From Muribaculaceae bacterium Isolate-037 (Harlan) (lineage in GTDB: Bacteria > Bacteroidota > Bacteroidia > Bacteroidales > Muribaculaceae), in assembly GCA_003762615.1 (NCBI GenBank), contig RIAZ01000006.1, positions 124,001 through 188,000 on the forward strand: a stretch of 64,000 nt of DNA, read 5' to 3'. A model generated the notes under the pieces. It was given only the letters and a program-made list of their open reading frames with translations. It ran no database searches and was not told the DNA's origin. Below are positions 8,879 to 17,039 of the stretch, piece by piece. The position numbers were made by a program, and so were the translations under genes. Each line of letters starts with the position of its first letter. The first letter of the stretch is position 1.

Positions 8879-8912
8879 GTTTATTGTTTATTGTTTATGG
8901 TTTATTGTTTAG
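8879..8912 (-). repeat. AT-rich heptad tract in the trpB leader
   Basis: In mRNA sense this reads as about four to five imperfect AATAAAC/CATAAAC heptads ending 12 bp before the trpB start codon. Similar tracts precede trpE (7541-7560) and the GH92 gene at 55868. An unstructured A-rich leader of this kind favours translation in Bacteroidetes, where Shine-Dalgarno use is weak. Confidence 0.6.
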
Positions 8913-8941
8913 GGGGGGACCCTTTCAGTGGGTTAGGGGTC

Positions 8942-8982
8942 TAAAAACAGGCAGCCACCGGAAACGTCTTCCGATGGCTGCT
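8942..8982 (-). terminator. Intrinsic terminator of the trp attenuator
   Basis: On the minus strand, AGCAGCCATCGGAAG and TTCCGGTGGCTGC form a stem of about 13 bp with a small loop and are followed by TGTTTTT. The 5' half (8971-8981) is also complementary to 9032-9039 in the leader, so terminator and antiterminator are mutually exclusive. This is the usual logic of ribosome-mediated attenuation. Confidence 0.9.
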
Positions 8983-9026
8983 GTAAGGTTATTCTTAACC
9001 GATATTCATATCATACATACACACGG

Positions 9027-9089
9027 TCATTGCCATCGGAGATTATCACCGATGCGCCACCAATTCTGTATGTTTATACTGTTTATCAT
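9027..9089 (-). CDS. trpL: trp operon leader peptide
   Basis: A 20-codon ORF lies between the trp promoter and the terminator, beginning MINSINIQNWWRIG and ending RWQ. Three of its 20 codons are TGG, two of them adjacent (codons 10-11, codon 19). Tryptophan-starved ribosomes stalled at the Trp pair would cover segment 1 (GCATCGG, 9049-9055) and free segment 2 (CCGATGGC, 9032-9039) to pair with segment 3 (8971-8981), preventing termination. The layout fits the Bacteroid-trp leader RNA class described upstream of trp genes in this phylum. The ORF is too short for standard gene callers. No experimental evidence is available here, but the fit of peptide and pairing is close. Confidence 0.88.
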   Translation of the reverse strand: MINSINIQNWWRIGDNLRWQ

Positions 9090-9112
9090 ATAGTGCTTTC
9101 AAATTTATGCCG

Positions 9113-9144
9113 CAAAATTATAGACATTTTTACAATAAAGCAAA
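9113..9144 (-). promoter_or_regulatory. trp operon promoter
   Basis: TTTG (9141-9144), a 20-bp spacer and TAATTTTG (9113-9120) on the minus strand match the Bacteroidetes consensus perfectly. Transcription would start near 9105, about 16 nt before the trpL start codon, and produce a leader of roughly 235 nt before trpB. Confidence 0.85.
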
Positions 9145-9197
9145 TTTTTGATGTGAAAAGTTCAGATAAGATTGAAATTTTTTTATTTGGGCTGAGG

Positions 9198-9223
9198 CTT
9201 TAATGCATAATTATGCATTAAAG
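9198..9223. repeat. 26-bp perfect palindrome
   Basis: CTTTAATGCATAA followed directly by its exact reverse complement TTATGCATTAAAG. It lies in the gap between the divergent trp promoter and the RelA/SpoT-like gene, next to a 9-mer repeat array. It may be an operator or a cruciform; no family is recognised. Confidence 0.7.
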
Positions 9224-9237
9224 CATTATCATTATCG

Positions 9238-9334
9238 TCAATACTGACAATACTGACAATATTGACAATAGTGACAATTTGTCAATACTGTCAATACTGA
9301 CAGAAAAGACAGAAAAGACAGAATTGACAGAGAC
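9238..9334. repeat. TGACAATAC-type 9-mer array with inverted half
   Basis: Several units of TGACAATAC/TGACAATAT/TGACAATAG turn into TGTCAATAC units around 9280, so about 24 bp on each side can pair imperfectly (20 of 24 positions), centred on GACAATTTGTC. More degenerate GACAGAAAA units follow. The array ends about 60 bp before the promoter of the RelA/SpoT-like gene. Its design is the same as the 9-mer hairpin at 2053-2127. Confidence 0.75.
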
Positions 9335-9392
9335 TGCATCAATGGCAATATTTGTCAATATAATATCGTTAGGAAAGGAAATTCGTTTTTTT

Positions 9393-9424
9393 GTTGGAGA
9401 TATGAGGCGGAATCGTTATATTTG
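9393..9424 (+). promoter_or_regulatory. Promoter of the RelA/SpoT homologue
   Basis: TATATTTG (9417-9424) is a consensus -7 box, with TTG at 9394-9396 as the -33 element 20 bp upstream. The start codon at 9457 is 33 bp downstream. Confidence 0.65.
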
Positions 9425-9456
9425 CGGATTATTGCTTCACTTGAAATATATCGGCT

Positions 9457-11325
9457 ATGGATAAGGATTATGACAGCATTATCAATGAGCGCGCTCAGCA
9501 CGTGTTTGATGTAATGGCTCCGCGCACGTCAGACGAGGATTTAGTCAGGCTGCGTGACGCTTTTGAACTCGCACGCGAGGCTCATGCCCCGCAAGTAAGA
9601 AAGACAGGAGAACCCTACATACTGCATCCGATAGCCGTGGCGTCGATTGCTGCGGAAGAACTTAATCTTGACGTAAACTCCATAATTGCCGCTTTCCTCC
9701 ACGACGTGGTGGAAGACACCCCGCATCCGATTGAGGAGATTTCAACCCGCTTCGGCGATGACGTGGCATTCCTTGTCAACGTCCTTACCAAGAAGGAGAA
9801 GAAGAATTACGACATGAGTAAGCAAGTTGATAATTTCAAGCAGATTCTCAGCGCGATACAGCACGACATACGTCCTATAATGGTGAAGCTTGCCGATCGT
9901 CTGCACAATATGCGCACGCTCTCTTCAATGGGTCCCGACAAGCAGATGAAGATAGCCGGAGAGACGGATTATTTCTATGCTCCACTCGCCAACCGTCTGG
10001 GGCTTTATCATGTCAAGACCGAACTGGAAAACCTTAGCTTCCGATTCCGTTGTCCGCATGATTTTGAGGAGATTTCGCATCTCATAGAGAATGACAGGCA
10101 TCAGCAGCATGAGCGTCTCGAACGTTTCCGGGTGCAGCTGGAGTCAACGTTGGCTGAGGCGGGTATGTCGGTGAAGGTTGCCGTGGAATATAGGGAGCCT
10201 TATAGCATCTGGCGGAAGATGAGAAAATTCGGGGATGATTTCAACCATCTTAAATATAGGCATTTCACGGATATCATCTTCAAGACGGCGGAGGGTATGG
10301 ACGATAAGGAGACTGCGTTGCATATCTATTCAATATTGACCGACCGATTCAAGGAGAAACCGGGTGGCATATCAAACTATATAGATTCGCCGAAAGAGAA
10401 CGGCTACCAGAGTTTCCATGTGAAACTGCTGGCGGATTTCGGACGTTGGCAGGAGGTGCATATCTCCAGTGAGAGGATGGTTCGCAATTCCAGACTCGGG
10501 TATCGGGCAGAACGTTCGCAGGATTATATCGGACGTTGGGTGGATAAGTTCCGTGGTGTGTTGCGTGAGATATCAAGTCATACGGAGGGGATTGACTTCA
10601 TGGAGAAAGTGACGTCTACATTCTACAACGATGACATAATGGTGTTCACCCCCAAGGGGAAGGCAGTGGTGCTGCCTCAGAAATCATCATTGCTTGATTT
10701 CGCCTACGAGATATCTACCGAGCTTGGAAACCATGCCAAATATGCGCGTGTAAACGGATTCCTTTCCTCAATGAAATCTGCATTGCGGAGAGGAGACGTG
10801 GTGGAGATCTTCACCGACCCCAACGTGCATCCTAAAAAGGAATGGCTCGACATTGTGGTGAGCTACAAGGCAAAGGAAGCTATCGAATCATATCTTGCGG
10901 CGCAACCCGCCCCGAAATTCTACCGTTGTGAATGCTGCCTGCCTATACCCGGGGAGGAGGTGGTGGGATTCCGCGATAAGAAAGGGACCCTTACCATCCA
11001 TAAACGCGATTGTCCGATAGCAATAAGGCTCGCCTCTCAGTTTGGCGATGACATAGTGAGTGTGGAATTTGAGCCCGACGACACGCTATATCCGGTCACA
11101 GTCACCGTGAAGGCGGTCGACAGGTTTCATCTCTTCCTGGACGTGGTGGATTGCATATCCAATAAGCTTAACCTGAACATCGACTCATATAATTCCACTT
11201 GTGAGGACTCTATCGTCACGAGTCAGCTTTCGTTTGGAGTGCACTCCTACGAGGAGCTTCAGAAAATAATAAGTCATATATATGGGATAAGAGACGTGGA
11301 TGAGGTGAAGCGCAAATTGAAATGA
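9457..11325 (+). CDS. RelA/SpoT-family (p)ppGpp hydrolase, synthetase part divergent
   Basis: This 622-residue protein is shorter than a typical long RSH (about 700-750). The N-terminal HD hydrolase domain is well conserved: the metal-binding residues H57, H82-D83, E86-D87 and D147 lie in LHPIAVA, FLHDVVEDT and LADRLHNMRTL. The synthetase region (about 240-345) is recognisable by YSIWRKM and SPKENGYQSFHVKL. However, the ExQIRT motif is EVHISS and the DLxAVRII segment reads HFTDIIF, so synthesis may be lost. A TGS domain follows (about 393-455: VFTPKGKAVVLP), then a zinc-finger-like CxCC region and a partial ACT fold at the C terminus. Likely role: cytoplasmic degradation of the alarmone ppGpp. 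It has its own promoter and no operon partner. Confidence 0.88.
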   Translation: MDKDYDSIINERAQHVFDVMAPRTSDEDLVRLRDAFELAREAHAPQVRKTGEPYILHPIAVASIAAEELNLDVNSIIAAFLHDVVEDTPHPIEEISTRFGDDVAFLVNVLTKKEKKNYDMSKQVDNFKQILSAIQHDIRPIMVKLADRLHNMRTLSSMGPDKQMKIAGETDYFYAPLANRLGLYHVKTELENLSFRFRCPHDFEEISHLIENDRHQQHERLERFRVQLESTLAEAGMSVKVAVEYREPYSIWRKMRKFGDDFNHLKYRHFTDIIFKTAEGMDDKETALHIYSILTDRFKEKPGGISNYIDSPKENGYQSFHVKLLADFGRWQEVHISSERMVRNSRLGYRAERSQDYIGRWVDKFRGVLREISSHTEGIDFMEKVTSTFYNDDIMVFTPKGKAVVLPQKSSLLDFAYEISTELGNHAKYARVNGFLSSMKSALRRGDVVEIFTDPNVHPKKEWLDIVVSYKAKEAIESYLAAQPAPKFYRCECCLPIPGEEVVGFRDKKGTLTIHKRDCPIAIRLASQFGDDIVSVEFEPDDTLYPVTVTVKAVDRFHLFLDVVDCISNKLNLNIDSYNSTCEDSIVTSQLSFGVHSYEELQKIISHIYGIRDVDEVKRKLK

Positions 11326-11375
11326 TTAAGGAAAAATTTTTTAATAATTATATTAAGAAATACGGAAAATTTTAA

Positions 11376-11383
11376 TATATTTG
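11376..11383 (+). promoter_or_regulatory. Probable -7 box upstream of the TPR gene
   Basis: TATATTTG matches the -7 consensus 43 bp upstream of the GTG start. No clear -33 TTTG is present at the expected distance, so this is a tentative call. Confidence 0.4.
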
Positions 11384-11426
11384 CAAAAATATATTGTTCC
11401 CGTAACCAAATTAAATACCTGACGAA

Positions 11427-12866
11427 GTGAGACGTTTTTATTTTACAATAATTGCTCTGGTTGCTATCTTTTGTTGCCAGGCAGCCGATGAAAATTACAC
11501 GTACTTGTTCAGAAGAGAAGAGTCGCGTCGTCTTGCCGACACCTTGAAATCAGCGAAGTCGGCAAAAGACAGTATCCGTATCCTGTATGATATCTTTGAT
11601 CTTCTGGAGTATGACAACAAGACCCAGGCGGCATGGAAGTTGCTTGATGTGGCAAAGAGAAACAAGGAGTATGACGTGGTGTGTGATATCGTGCCGCATA
11701 TCGCCGTGATGGAGTCGCGCGACAGCGTGACGCTTGACAAGTTGCTCGCAATTGTCTCGGAGCTGCCCGAAAGCAACATGAAGCGCGGTGTGGAGCTTTT
11801 CGTGAATGTGGAAAAGGTGGGATGCGATGCATATTACATGCCGTTAGAGCAGCGGCGTCATGCAGTGGTGGAATATGCGAAGGAAGACCTCAATTTTAAG
11901 AACGACATATACCAGGACATATTTGACCTTTACAGAATGGTGATATTTATACGCTACACCAGTAAAGGGAGTATGTATCTCGAATATCTCGCACGTCTTG
12001 AGAAGATGATAGAGGATCTTCCGGAGGAGAGCAAGTTCTTGCGTAACCTGTTCTACACCACTGCTGCCAACTTCTACAGCAACAACGGATTCCCCGACAA
12101 AGCGATAGCCTCTGACAGAAAGCTGCTCGAGATAATTAAGAATCTGGAGAGACATTATAAATCTGTAGGGAGAAAATACCGTAGTCTCGACCGCAACTAC
12201 TATATATGCTATCGCAGGATGCTGCGCAATTATAAGGCCCTTGACCTGAAGGAGGTGAAGCATATTTATGCGGAATGCGCACGCCTTGCCGAAAACGACA
12301 TCGACATCAGAAAGGCATTTTATGAGGACCGCCGCACCACGGCATATCGCCTTATGGCCGAACGGAAATATGCCGATGCAATACCGTATATAAAGCATGC
12401 CCTCGAAATCGTGGACGACGACAATATCCGCCAGTTCTTCCTTAACATGATGGTGGAGGCGTCTGATTCAGTCGGCGACAAGGAGCTTCTTCTCTCAAGC
12501 CTTAAGGAATATAATGAGTTGCTCCACAATAAACTCTCTAAAAAAGCCGAGGAGACAATGGCTGAGCTGGCTATAAGATACGATGTCAACAACCTCAAGT
12601 CAGACATGACGGAACTTGAGCTTCAGAAAAGGGATATTGAGCTGAGTACAAATCAGAAAATCATCACCGTGTCGCTTGCTGCGCTTTTCCTCCTGGCGAT
12701 AGCATTGATGCTGCTTTATCGCAGCCATTTCAAGCAGTTGCAGAAAAACCGTGATCTTGAGGAGGCTAACGAGAGATTGCGTAATGATATGGAGAGCCTG
12801 CTCAGTAAGGATATCCCGGCAGGCACCGTGGATCTCAAGGTGCGGAGCGATGCCCCGCACAGATAA
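11427..12866 (+). CDS. TPR-type exported protein with one transmembrane helix and coiled coil
   Basis: 479 residues. A GTG start directly precedes a signal peptide (RRFYFTIIALVAIFCCQA). A long alpha-helical region with degenerate tetratricopeptide-like repeats spans about residues 25-400 (for example TAANFYSNNGFPDKAIASDRKLLE and AYRLMAERKYADAIPYIKHALE). A transmembrane helix (about 418-438, VSLAALFLLAIALMLLY) and a short cytoplasmic coiled coil follow. This matches the sensory half of Bacteroidetes TPR regulators that end in a LuxR- or AraC-type DNA-binding domain, but here the protein stops some 40 residues after the membrane with no DNA-binding domain. It may be a naturally shortened sensor or a scaffold. 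The function is unknown. Neighbours (RSH, pyrophosphatase) give no clear link. Confidence 0.75.
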   Translation: MRRFYFTIIALVAIFCCQAADENYTYLFRREESRRLADTLKSAKSAKDSIRILYDIFDLLEYDNKTQAAWKLLDVAKRNKEYDVVCDIVPHIAVMESRDSVTLDKLLAIVSELPESNMKRGVELFVNVEKVGCDAYYMPLEQRRHAVVEYAKEDLNFKNDIYQDIFDLYRMVIFIRYTSKGSMYLEYLARLEKMIEDLPEESKFLRNLFYTTAANFYSNNGFPDKAIASDRKLLEIIKNLERHYKSVGRKYRSLDRNYYICYRRMLRNYKALDLKEVKHIYAECARLAENDIDIRKAFYEDRRTTAYRLMAERKYADAIPYIKHALEIVDDDNIRQFFLNMMVEASDSVGDKELLLSSLKEYNELLHNKLSKKAEETMAELAIRYDVNNLKSDMTELELQKRDIELSTNQKIITVSLAALFLLAIALMLLYRSHFKQLQKNRDLEEANERLRNDMESLLSKDIPAGTVDLKVRSDAPHR

Positions 12867-12947
12867 GTATGCCGGGATGCCACCCGCCGACAGTATTAAA
12901 TAAGCGGCATGTGCCGTTATCATATTAATCTTAAAATTTAAAATACC

Positions 12948-15140
12948 ATGGACAATTTATTGTTTTGGATTGTGCCTGCGGCATCGATAGTCGCTCTTCT
13001 GTTTGCCCGTATATTCTATGTGGGCATGATGAAGGAGAGTGAGGGCACGGAGCGTATGGCACGCATCGCGTCGCACGTTAGGACAGGCGCAATGTCGTAT
13101 CTGCGCCAGCAGTATAAGATCGTGGGGGTAGTCTTCATTATCCTCGCTATCGTGTTTGCAATCATGGCGTATGGCTTCCAGCTCCAGAATGCATGGGTGC
13201 CTGTGGCGTTCCTGACGGGCGGTTTCTTCTCCGGTCTGGCAGGTTTCCTCGGAATGAAGACAGCCACTAATGCGTCGGCACGCACGGCAAATGCCGCACA
13301 GCGTTCGCTCGATAGCGGATTGAGAGTGGCGTTCCGGTCGGGTGCCGTAATGGGGCTTGTCGTTGTCGGACTCGGACTCCTCGACATATCATTCTGGTAT
13401 ATCATCCTCGACCGCTTCATGGACGTGACCGGTCCGCAGAAACTTACTGCCATTACCACCACGATGCTCACCTTCGGTATGGGAGCATCGACGCAGGCTC
13501 TTTTCGCCCGTGTGGGTGGGGGCATATATACGAAGGCTGCCGACGTGGGTGCCGACCTTGTGGGTAAGGTGGAAGCCGGAATCCCGGAGGATGACCCGCG
13601 CAACCCCGCCACGATTGCCGATAACGTAGGTGATAATGTGGGCGACGTGGCTGGCATGGGTGCCGACCTGTATGAATCTTATTGTGGCTCAATATTGGCT
13701 ACAGCTGCCCTCGGTGCGGCTGCTTTCATGAACACCGGCGACGAGGTAATGCAGCTGAAGGCAGTGATGGCTCCGATGCTGATAGCGGCTGTCGGTATAC
13801 TCCTTTCCATCGTGGGTATCTTCTGCGTGCGGACGAAGGAGAACGCCAATATCCGCGAATTGCTCGGATCGTTGTCGTTGGGCACAAATCTCAGCTCGAT
13901 ACTGATTGTCGGTGCTACATTCCTTATCCTTTGGGCTCTTGGGATTGATAATTGGGCATGGATCTCATGTGCAGTGGTGGTAGGTCTGATTGTCGGCATC
14001 GTCATCGGGCGTGCCACGGAATACTATACTTCCCAATCATATAAGCCTACGCAGCGTCTGTCGGAGAGCGGCACGACTGGACCCGCCACAGTGATTATCT
14101 CCGGAATAGGTCTCGGCATGATCTCCACCGCCATACCGGTGATTGCCGTGGTTGTCGGCATCATCTTGAGCTATTGGTTTGCTTCCGGCTTTGATTTCAC
14201 CAACGTCGGCATGGGGCTTTACGGCATAGGCATAGCCGCCGTCGGCATGCTCTCCACGCTCGGAATAACTCTTGCCACTGATGCCTACGGACCGATTGCC
14301 GACAATGCCGGTGGCAATGCGGAGATGTCGGGTCTTGGTGAGAACGTGCGTCGCCGCACCGATGCCCTCGACTCGCTCGGTAATACCACGGCTGCTACCG
14401 GAAAGGGCTTCGCAATCGGTTCGGCTGCATTGACAGGACTCGCGCTGCTTGCCTCTTATATAGAGGAGATACGTATAGGTATGGCACGTCTGGGTGAGAC
14501 GTTCATACAGATAGGTGACCGTGCCGTGGATCTGCATCAGGCTTCATTCACGGATTTCATGACGTATTTCGATGTCAACCTTATGAATCCGAAAGTGCTT
14601 TCGGGCATGTTCATAGGTTCGATGATGGCATTCCTTTTCTGTGGACTTACGATGAATGCCGTAGGACGTGCTGCCGCCCACATGGTGGAGGAGGTGCGCA
14701 GGCAGTTCCGCGAGATAAAGGGTATTCTTGAAGGTAAGGCAGAGCCGGATTATGCGCGTTGCGTGCGTATATCCACCAAGGGTGCGCAGCAGGAGATGAT
14801 ATTCCCATCGGTGCTTGCAATCGTGGTGCCCATATTGATAGGCGTCATCTTCGGAGTGCCGGGCGTCATCGGACTTCTGACAGGCGGACTCTCCGCAGGC
14901 TTTGTGCTCGCAATCTTCATGGCGAATGCCGGAGGTGCGTGGGACAACGCGAAGAAATACGTGGAGGAGGGTAACTTCGGAGGCAAGGGTTCCGACGTAC
15001 ATAAGGCTACGGTGGTAGGCGATACGGTAGGCGACCCGTTCAAGGATACGTCCGGTCCGTCGCTCAACATCCTTATAAAACTGATGTCGATGGTGGCAAT
15101 CGTGATGGCAGGTCTGACCGTGGCATGGTCACTCTTCTGA
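12948..15140 (+). CDS. hppA: Membrane-bound ion-translocating pyrophosphatase
   Basis: This 730-residue integral membrane protein with about 16 hydrophobic helices couples PPi hydrolysis to Na+ and/or H+ export. The substrate-binding signature is intact: YTKAADVGADLVGKVE, DDPRNPATIADNVGDNVGD, and the C-terminal NAGGAWDNAKKYVEEG with VVGDTVGDPFKDTSGPS. The motif GNTTAATGKGFA has Ala where K+-independent enzymes have Lys, so it belongs to the K+-dependent subfamily. Related gut Bacteroidales enzymes pump Na+ or both ions, but which ion this one moves is inference. It sits alone, with a strong terminator immediately after it. Confidence 0.96.
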   Translation: MDNLLFWIVPAASIVALLFARIFYVGMMKESEGTERMARIASHVRTGAMSYLRQQYKIVGVVFIILAIVFAIMAYGFQLQNAWVPVAFLTGGFFSGLAGFLGMKTATNASARTANAAQRSLDSGLRVAFRSGAVMGLVVVGLGLLDISFWYIILDRFMDVTGPQKLTAITTTMLTFGMGASTQALFARVGGGIYTKAADVGADLVGKVEAGIPEDDPRNPATIADNVGDNVGDVAGMGADLYESYCGSILATAALGAAAFMNTGDEVMQLKAVMAPMLIAAVGILLSIVGIFCVRTKENANIRELLGSLSLGTNLSSILIVGATFLILWALGIDNWAWISCAVVVGLIVGIVIGRATEYYTSQSYKPTQRLSESGTTGPATVIISGIGLGMISTAIPVIAVVVGIILSYWFASGFDFTNVGMGLYGIGIAAVGMLSTLGITLATDAYGPIADNAGGNAEMSGLGENVRRRTDALDSLGNTTAATGKGFAIGSAALTGLALLASYIEEIRIGMARLGETFIQIGDRAVDLHQASFTDFMTYFDVNLMNPKVLSGMFIGSMMAFLFCGLTMNAVGRAAAHMVEEVRRQFREIKGILEGKAEPDYARCVRISTKGAQQEMIFPSVLAIVVPILIGVIFGVPGVIGLLTGGLSAGFVLAIFMANAGGAWDNAKKYVEEGNFGGKGSDVHKATVVGDTVGDPFKDTSGPSLNILIKLMSMVAIVMAGLTVAWSLF

Positions 15141-15167
15141 AATTTTTATTGATAATAAGGAACTTAA

Positions 15168-15210
15168 GTGATGAATGGCGACTGACATATAGTCTGTCGC
15201 CATTCATTAT
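15168..15210. terminator. Bidirectional terminator between hppA and the EamA gene
   Basis: ATGAATGGCGAC (15171-15182) and GTCGCCATTCAT (15196-15207) form a 12-bp perfect stem. It is flanked by T-rich sequence on the plus side (TATTGTTTTGAT) and lies at the convergent ends of two genes. The stop codon of the EamA gene overlaps the stem. Confidence 0.8.
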
Positions 15211-16124
15211 TGTTTTGATCCTGATTTCTCTGCGATGATCACGCCGATGATCGTTATTGCCGCTCCGATAATCGCCATGACCGACAGCGGTTCGTGGAGG
15301 AAGATCACCGCCGTGATTATCGTGCCGATAGGGTTGAAATAGATGTAATTTGAGGCTTTGTCCGGACCGATTGCCTTAATTACGCGGTTCCATACGGCAA
15401 AGCATACAAAAGAGGCGAGCACTCCGAGAAACAGAAGATTGCCATATACTTCTGGACGATATAAAAGATGCAAATCCAATCCGTGACCGGAGAACGGGAT
15501 ATAGAGGGCGATTGTAAGCAGACCATAGAAGAAGACCTTCCGAGTGATGAACAGGGTGGAATATCCTCTCTTGATAAGCACTTTCATAAGGATGCTATAC
15601 ACCGCCCAGCATAATGCGGCAATGATGGTGAGAATATCCCCGACGGGAGCAACATGGAAGGAGGTGTCGCCGTTCAGCACTACAAGCACCACGCCCGCCA
15701 AGGCAAGGAGTGAGCCGCCTATCATGTTCTTGCTGAGTTTCTGCCGATAGATGAGTGCCGACAGAGCGATTGTCAGAAGTGGGGTAGTGGAAATAAGGAT
15801 AGAGACATTCGTGGCATACGTGAAACGCAGTGCGGTATTCTCCGTGAAGAAATAGAGCGAACCGCCTGTCAACCCGGCAAAAAACAGAAGCAACTCATCC
15901 TTCGCCGACTTCGCGAATAGACGGTCGCGGGCAATGAACAGAATCAACACGTATGCAATAAAGAAACGATAGAAGAATATATTCTCCGGCGACAGCCCGG
16001 CAAGGATAAGCACTTTCGTCGACACAAAAGTAGTAGACCACACACAAGCCGTAGGCAGAGCCACGACATGATACCTCCACAACGGAGTCTTGTCCGTATG
16101 ACGGACACAATCCAGCTTAGTCAT
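15207..16124 (-). CDS. EamA-type (DMT superfamily) transporter
   Basis: This 305-residue inner-membrane protein has ten predicted helices in two EamA repeats. The first repeat shows TFVSTKVLILAGLSPENIFFYRF and LRFTYATNVSILISTTPLLT; the second shows ALCWAVYSILMKVLIKRGYS and GPDKASNYIYFNPIGTIITAVIFLHEPLS, the last a hallmark of the family. DMT transporters export small metabolites such as amino acids or nucleosides, but the substrate cannot be read from sequence. It is monocistronic and converges on hppA. A -7-like box TAATTTTG lies at 16146-16153, just upstream of the start. Confidence 0.9.
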   Translation of the reverse strand: MTKLDCVRHTDKTPLWRYHVVALPTACVWSTTFVSTKVLILAGLSPENIFFYRFFIAYVLILFIARDRLFAKSAKDELLLFFAGLTGGSLYFFTENTALRFTYATNVSILISTTPLLTIALSALIYRQKLSKNMIGGSLLALAGVVLVVLNGDTSFHVAPVGDILTIIAALCWAVYSILMKVLIKRGYSTLFITRKVFFYGLLTIALYIPFSGHGLDLHLLYRPEVYGNLLFLGVLASFVCFAVWNRVIKAIGPDKASNYIYFNPIGTIITAVIFLHEPLSVMAIIGAAITIIGVIIAEKSGSKQ

Positions 16125-16145
16125 GATTCAAAAAAATACAAAGCG

Positions 16146-16153
16146 CAAAATTA
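16146..16153 (-). promoter_or_regulatory. Possible -7 box of the EamA transporter gene
   Basis: Minus-strand TAATTTTG fits the TAnnTTTG consensus, 22 bp before the start codon. I see no matching -33 element, so confidence is low. Confidence 0.35.
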
Positions 16154-16296
16154 CAAAAAAGAAAGAAGAAAAGATAATATTTGGGTTGATTCTTTGTGCA
16201 CACGCGGTGTCAAGAAGTATTTTGGGGAGTGGAATTGTTAAAACCGGATTGATTTTAAGTTAATTTGTTAAATAACGGAATTTTTTGATTGATTTT

Positions 16297-16329
16297 TTTG
16301 GATGGAATAAATATTTCTTACTAAATTTG
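16297..16329 (+). promoter_or_regulatory. Promoter of the structured RNA / fimbrial leader
   Basis: TTTG (16297-16300), a 21-bp spacer and TAAATTTG (16322-16329) match the Bacteroidetes consensus. It lies about 710 bp before the first fimbrial gene, so the transcript starts with a very long untranslated stretch or a separate RNA. Confidence 0.75.
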
Positions 16330-16335
16330 CCGTAC

Positions 16336-16670
16336 CGACATTCCGAAGCCCACTGTCGTGGGCATGAGGGGTGGGTGGTAAATTACATAATTATCTAAAG
16401 CGTTACTTTACGCTAATTCTTGACGGATTGGAACTTCGCAACTTTCATCTGTAGGTCAGGATTAGAAGCAGTAGACGCCGCATGGATATGATTACCGTGC
16501 ATGTAAGGCTAAACGCGCGAGCGTTTAGTCTTGCAGACTGCATATTATCATAATTTGCGTGGGCTTCACTGTTGTCATCTTACCTACAAGGGCAATGCGA
16601 AGGCCCCAATCCAAGAGATGGCAACAAGACAGGTTCCCACGCTTTCATGTTTTTAATACCCCTCGTATCG
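16336..16670 (+). ncRNA. Candidate structured non-coding RNA of unknown class
   Basis: This non-coding stretch just after a good promoter is dense with complementary segments. They include GCCCAC-TGTC-GTGGGC (16348-16363); a closing pair 16364-16372 with 16658-16666 (9 bp); a small hairpin 16399-16414; three 7-bp pairs joining 16425-16456 with 16582-16612 (GGATTGG/CCAATCC, CTTCGCA/TGCGAAG, TGTAGGT/ACCTACA); GCATGG/CCGTGC (16480-16500); and a 10-bp stem capped by a GNRA-type GCGA loop (16507-16530). A competing or pseudoknotted helix pairs 16557-16581 with 16613-16642 and is followed by TTTCATGTTTTT. I could not match it to tmRNA, RNase P RNA or a known riboswitch. It could be a 6S-like or other housekeeping RNA, or a fimbrial leader switch. 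Confidence 0.6.
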
Positions 16671-17039
16671 GGAACTAAGAGGGATGCAGACTTATCACGC
16701 ATTATGCTTACTGACTTATTTATACTAACTGACCATCGACATAAACGCAATTCGCATGCGTCACTCCCTGTACTTGCATTGTCTGATCAAAATCTGACCA
16801 TTGACAAGGGGGGCTACATCGGAAATTGAAATCTCCGTACTCCTCCCTCATCAATGATAATGATATTGAAAGGCTCATATCTGATTTTCTTCAATAGAAG
16901 TCTGAATTTTTCTACCAACAGAAAAAACAACACCTTCTTTTCCCGAAATTCAAGTATAAGTTCGCAATTATCACTCCATTTATATCCAGATAATCACATC
17001 TTACTTACCCATCATATACCAATCAGAATATATTAAGCG

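Noticed and set aside
16449..16480. Resemblance to the SRP RNA loop (GTCAGG..AAGCAG)
   Set aside because: The apical tetraloop stem between the two conserved sides is missing, and the surrounding helices do not fit an SRP RNA.
16572..16829. 85-codon ORF in the structured RNA region
   Set aside because: It starts inside a predicted helix, has no recognisable domain, and overlaps the complementary segments; composition is not coding-like.
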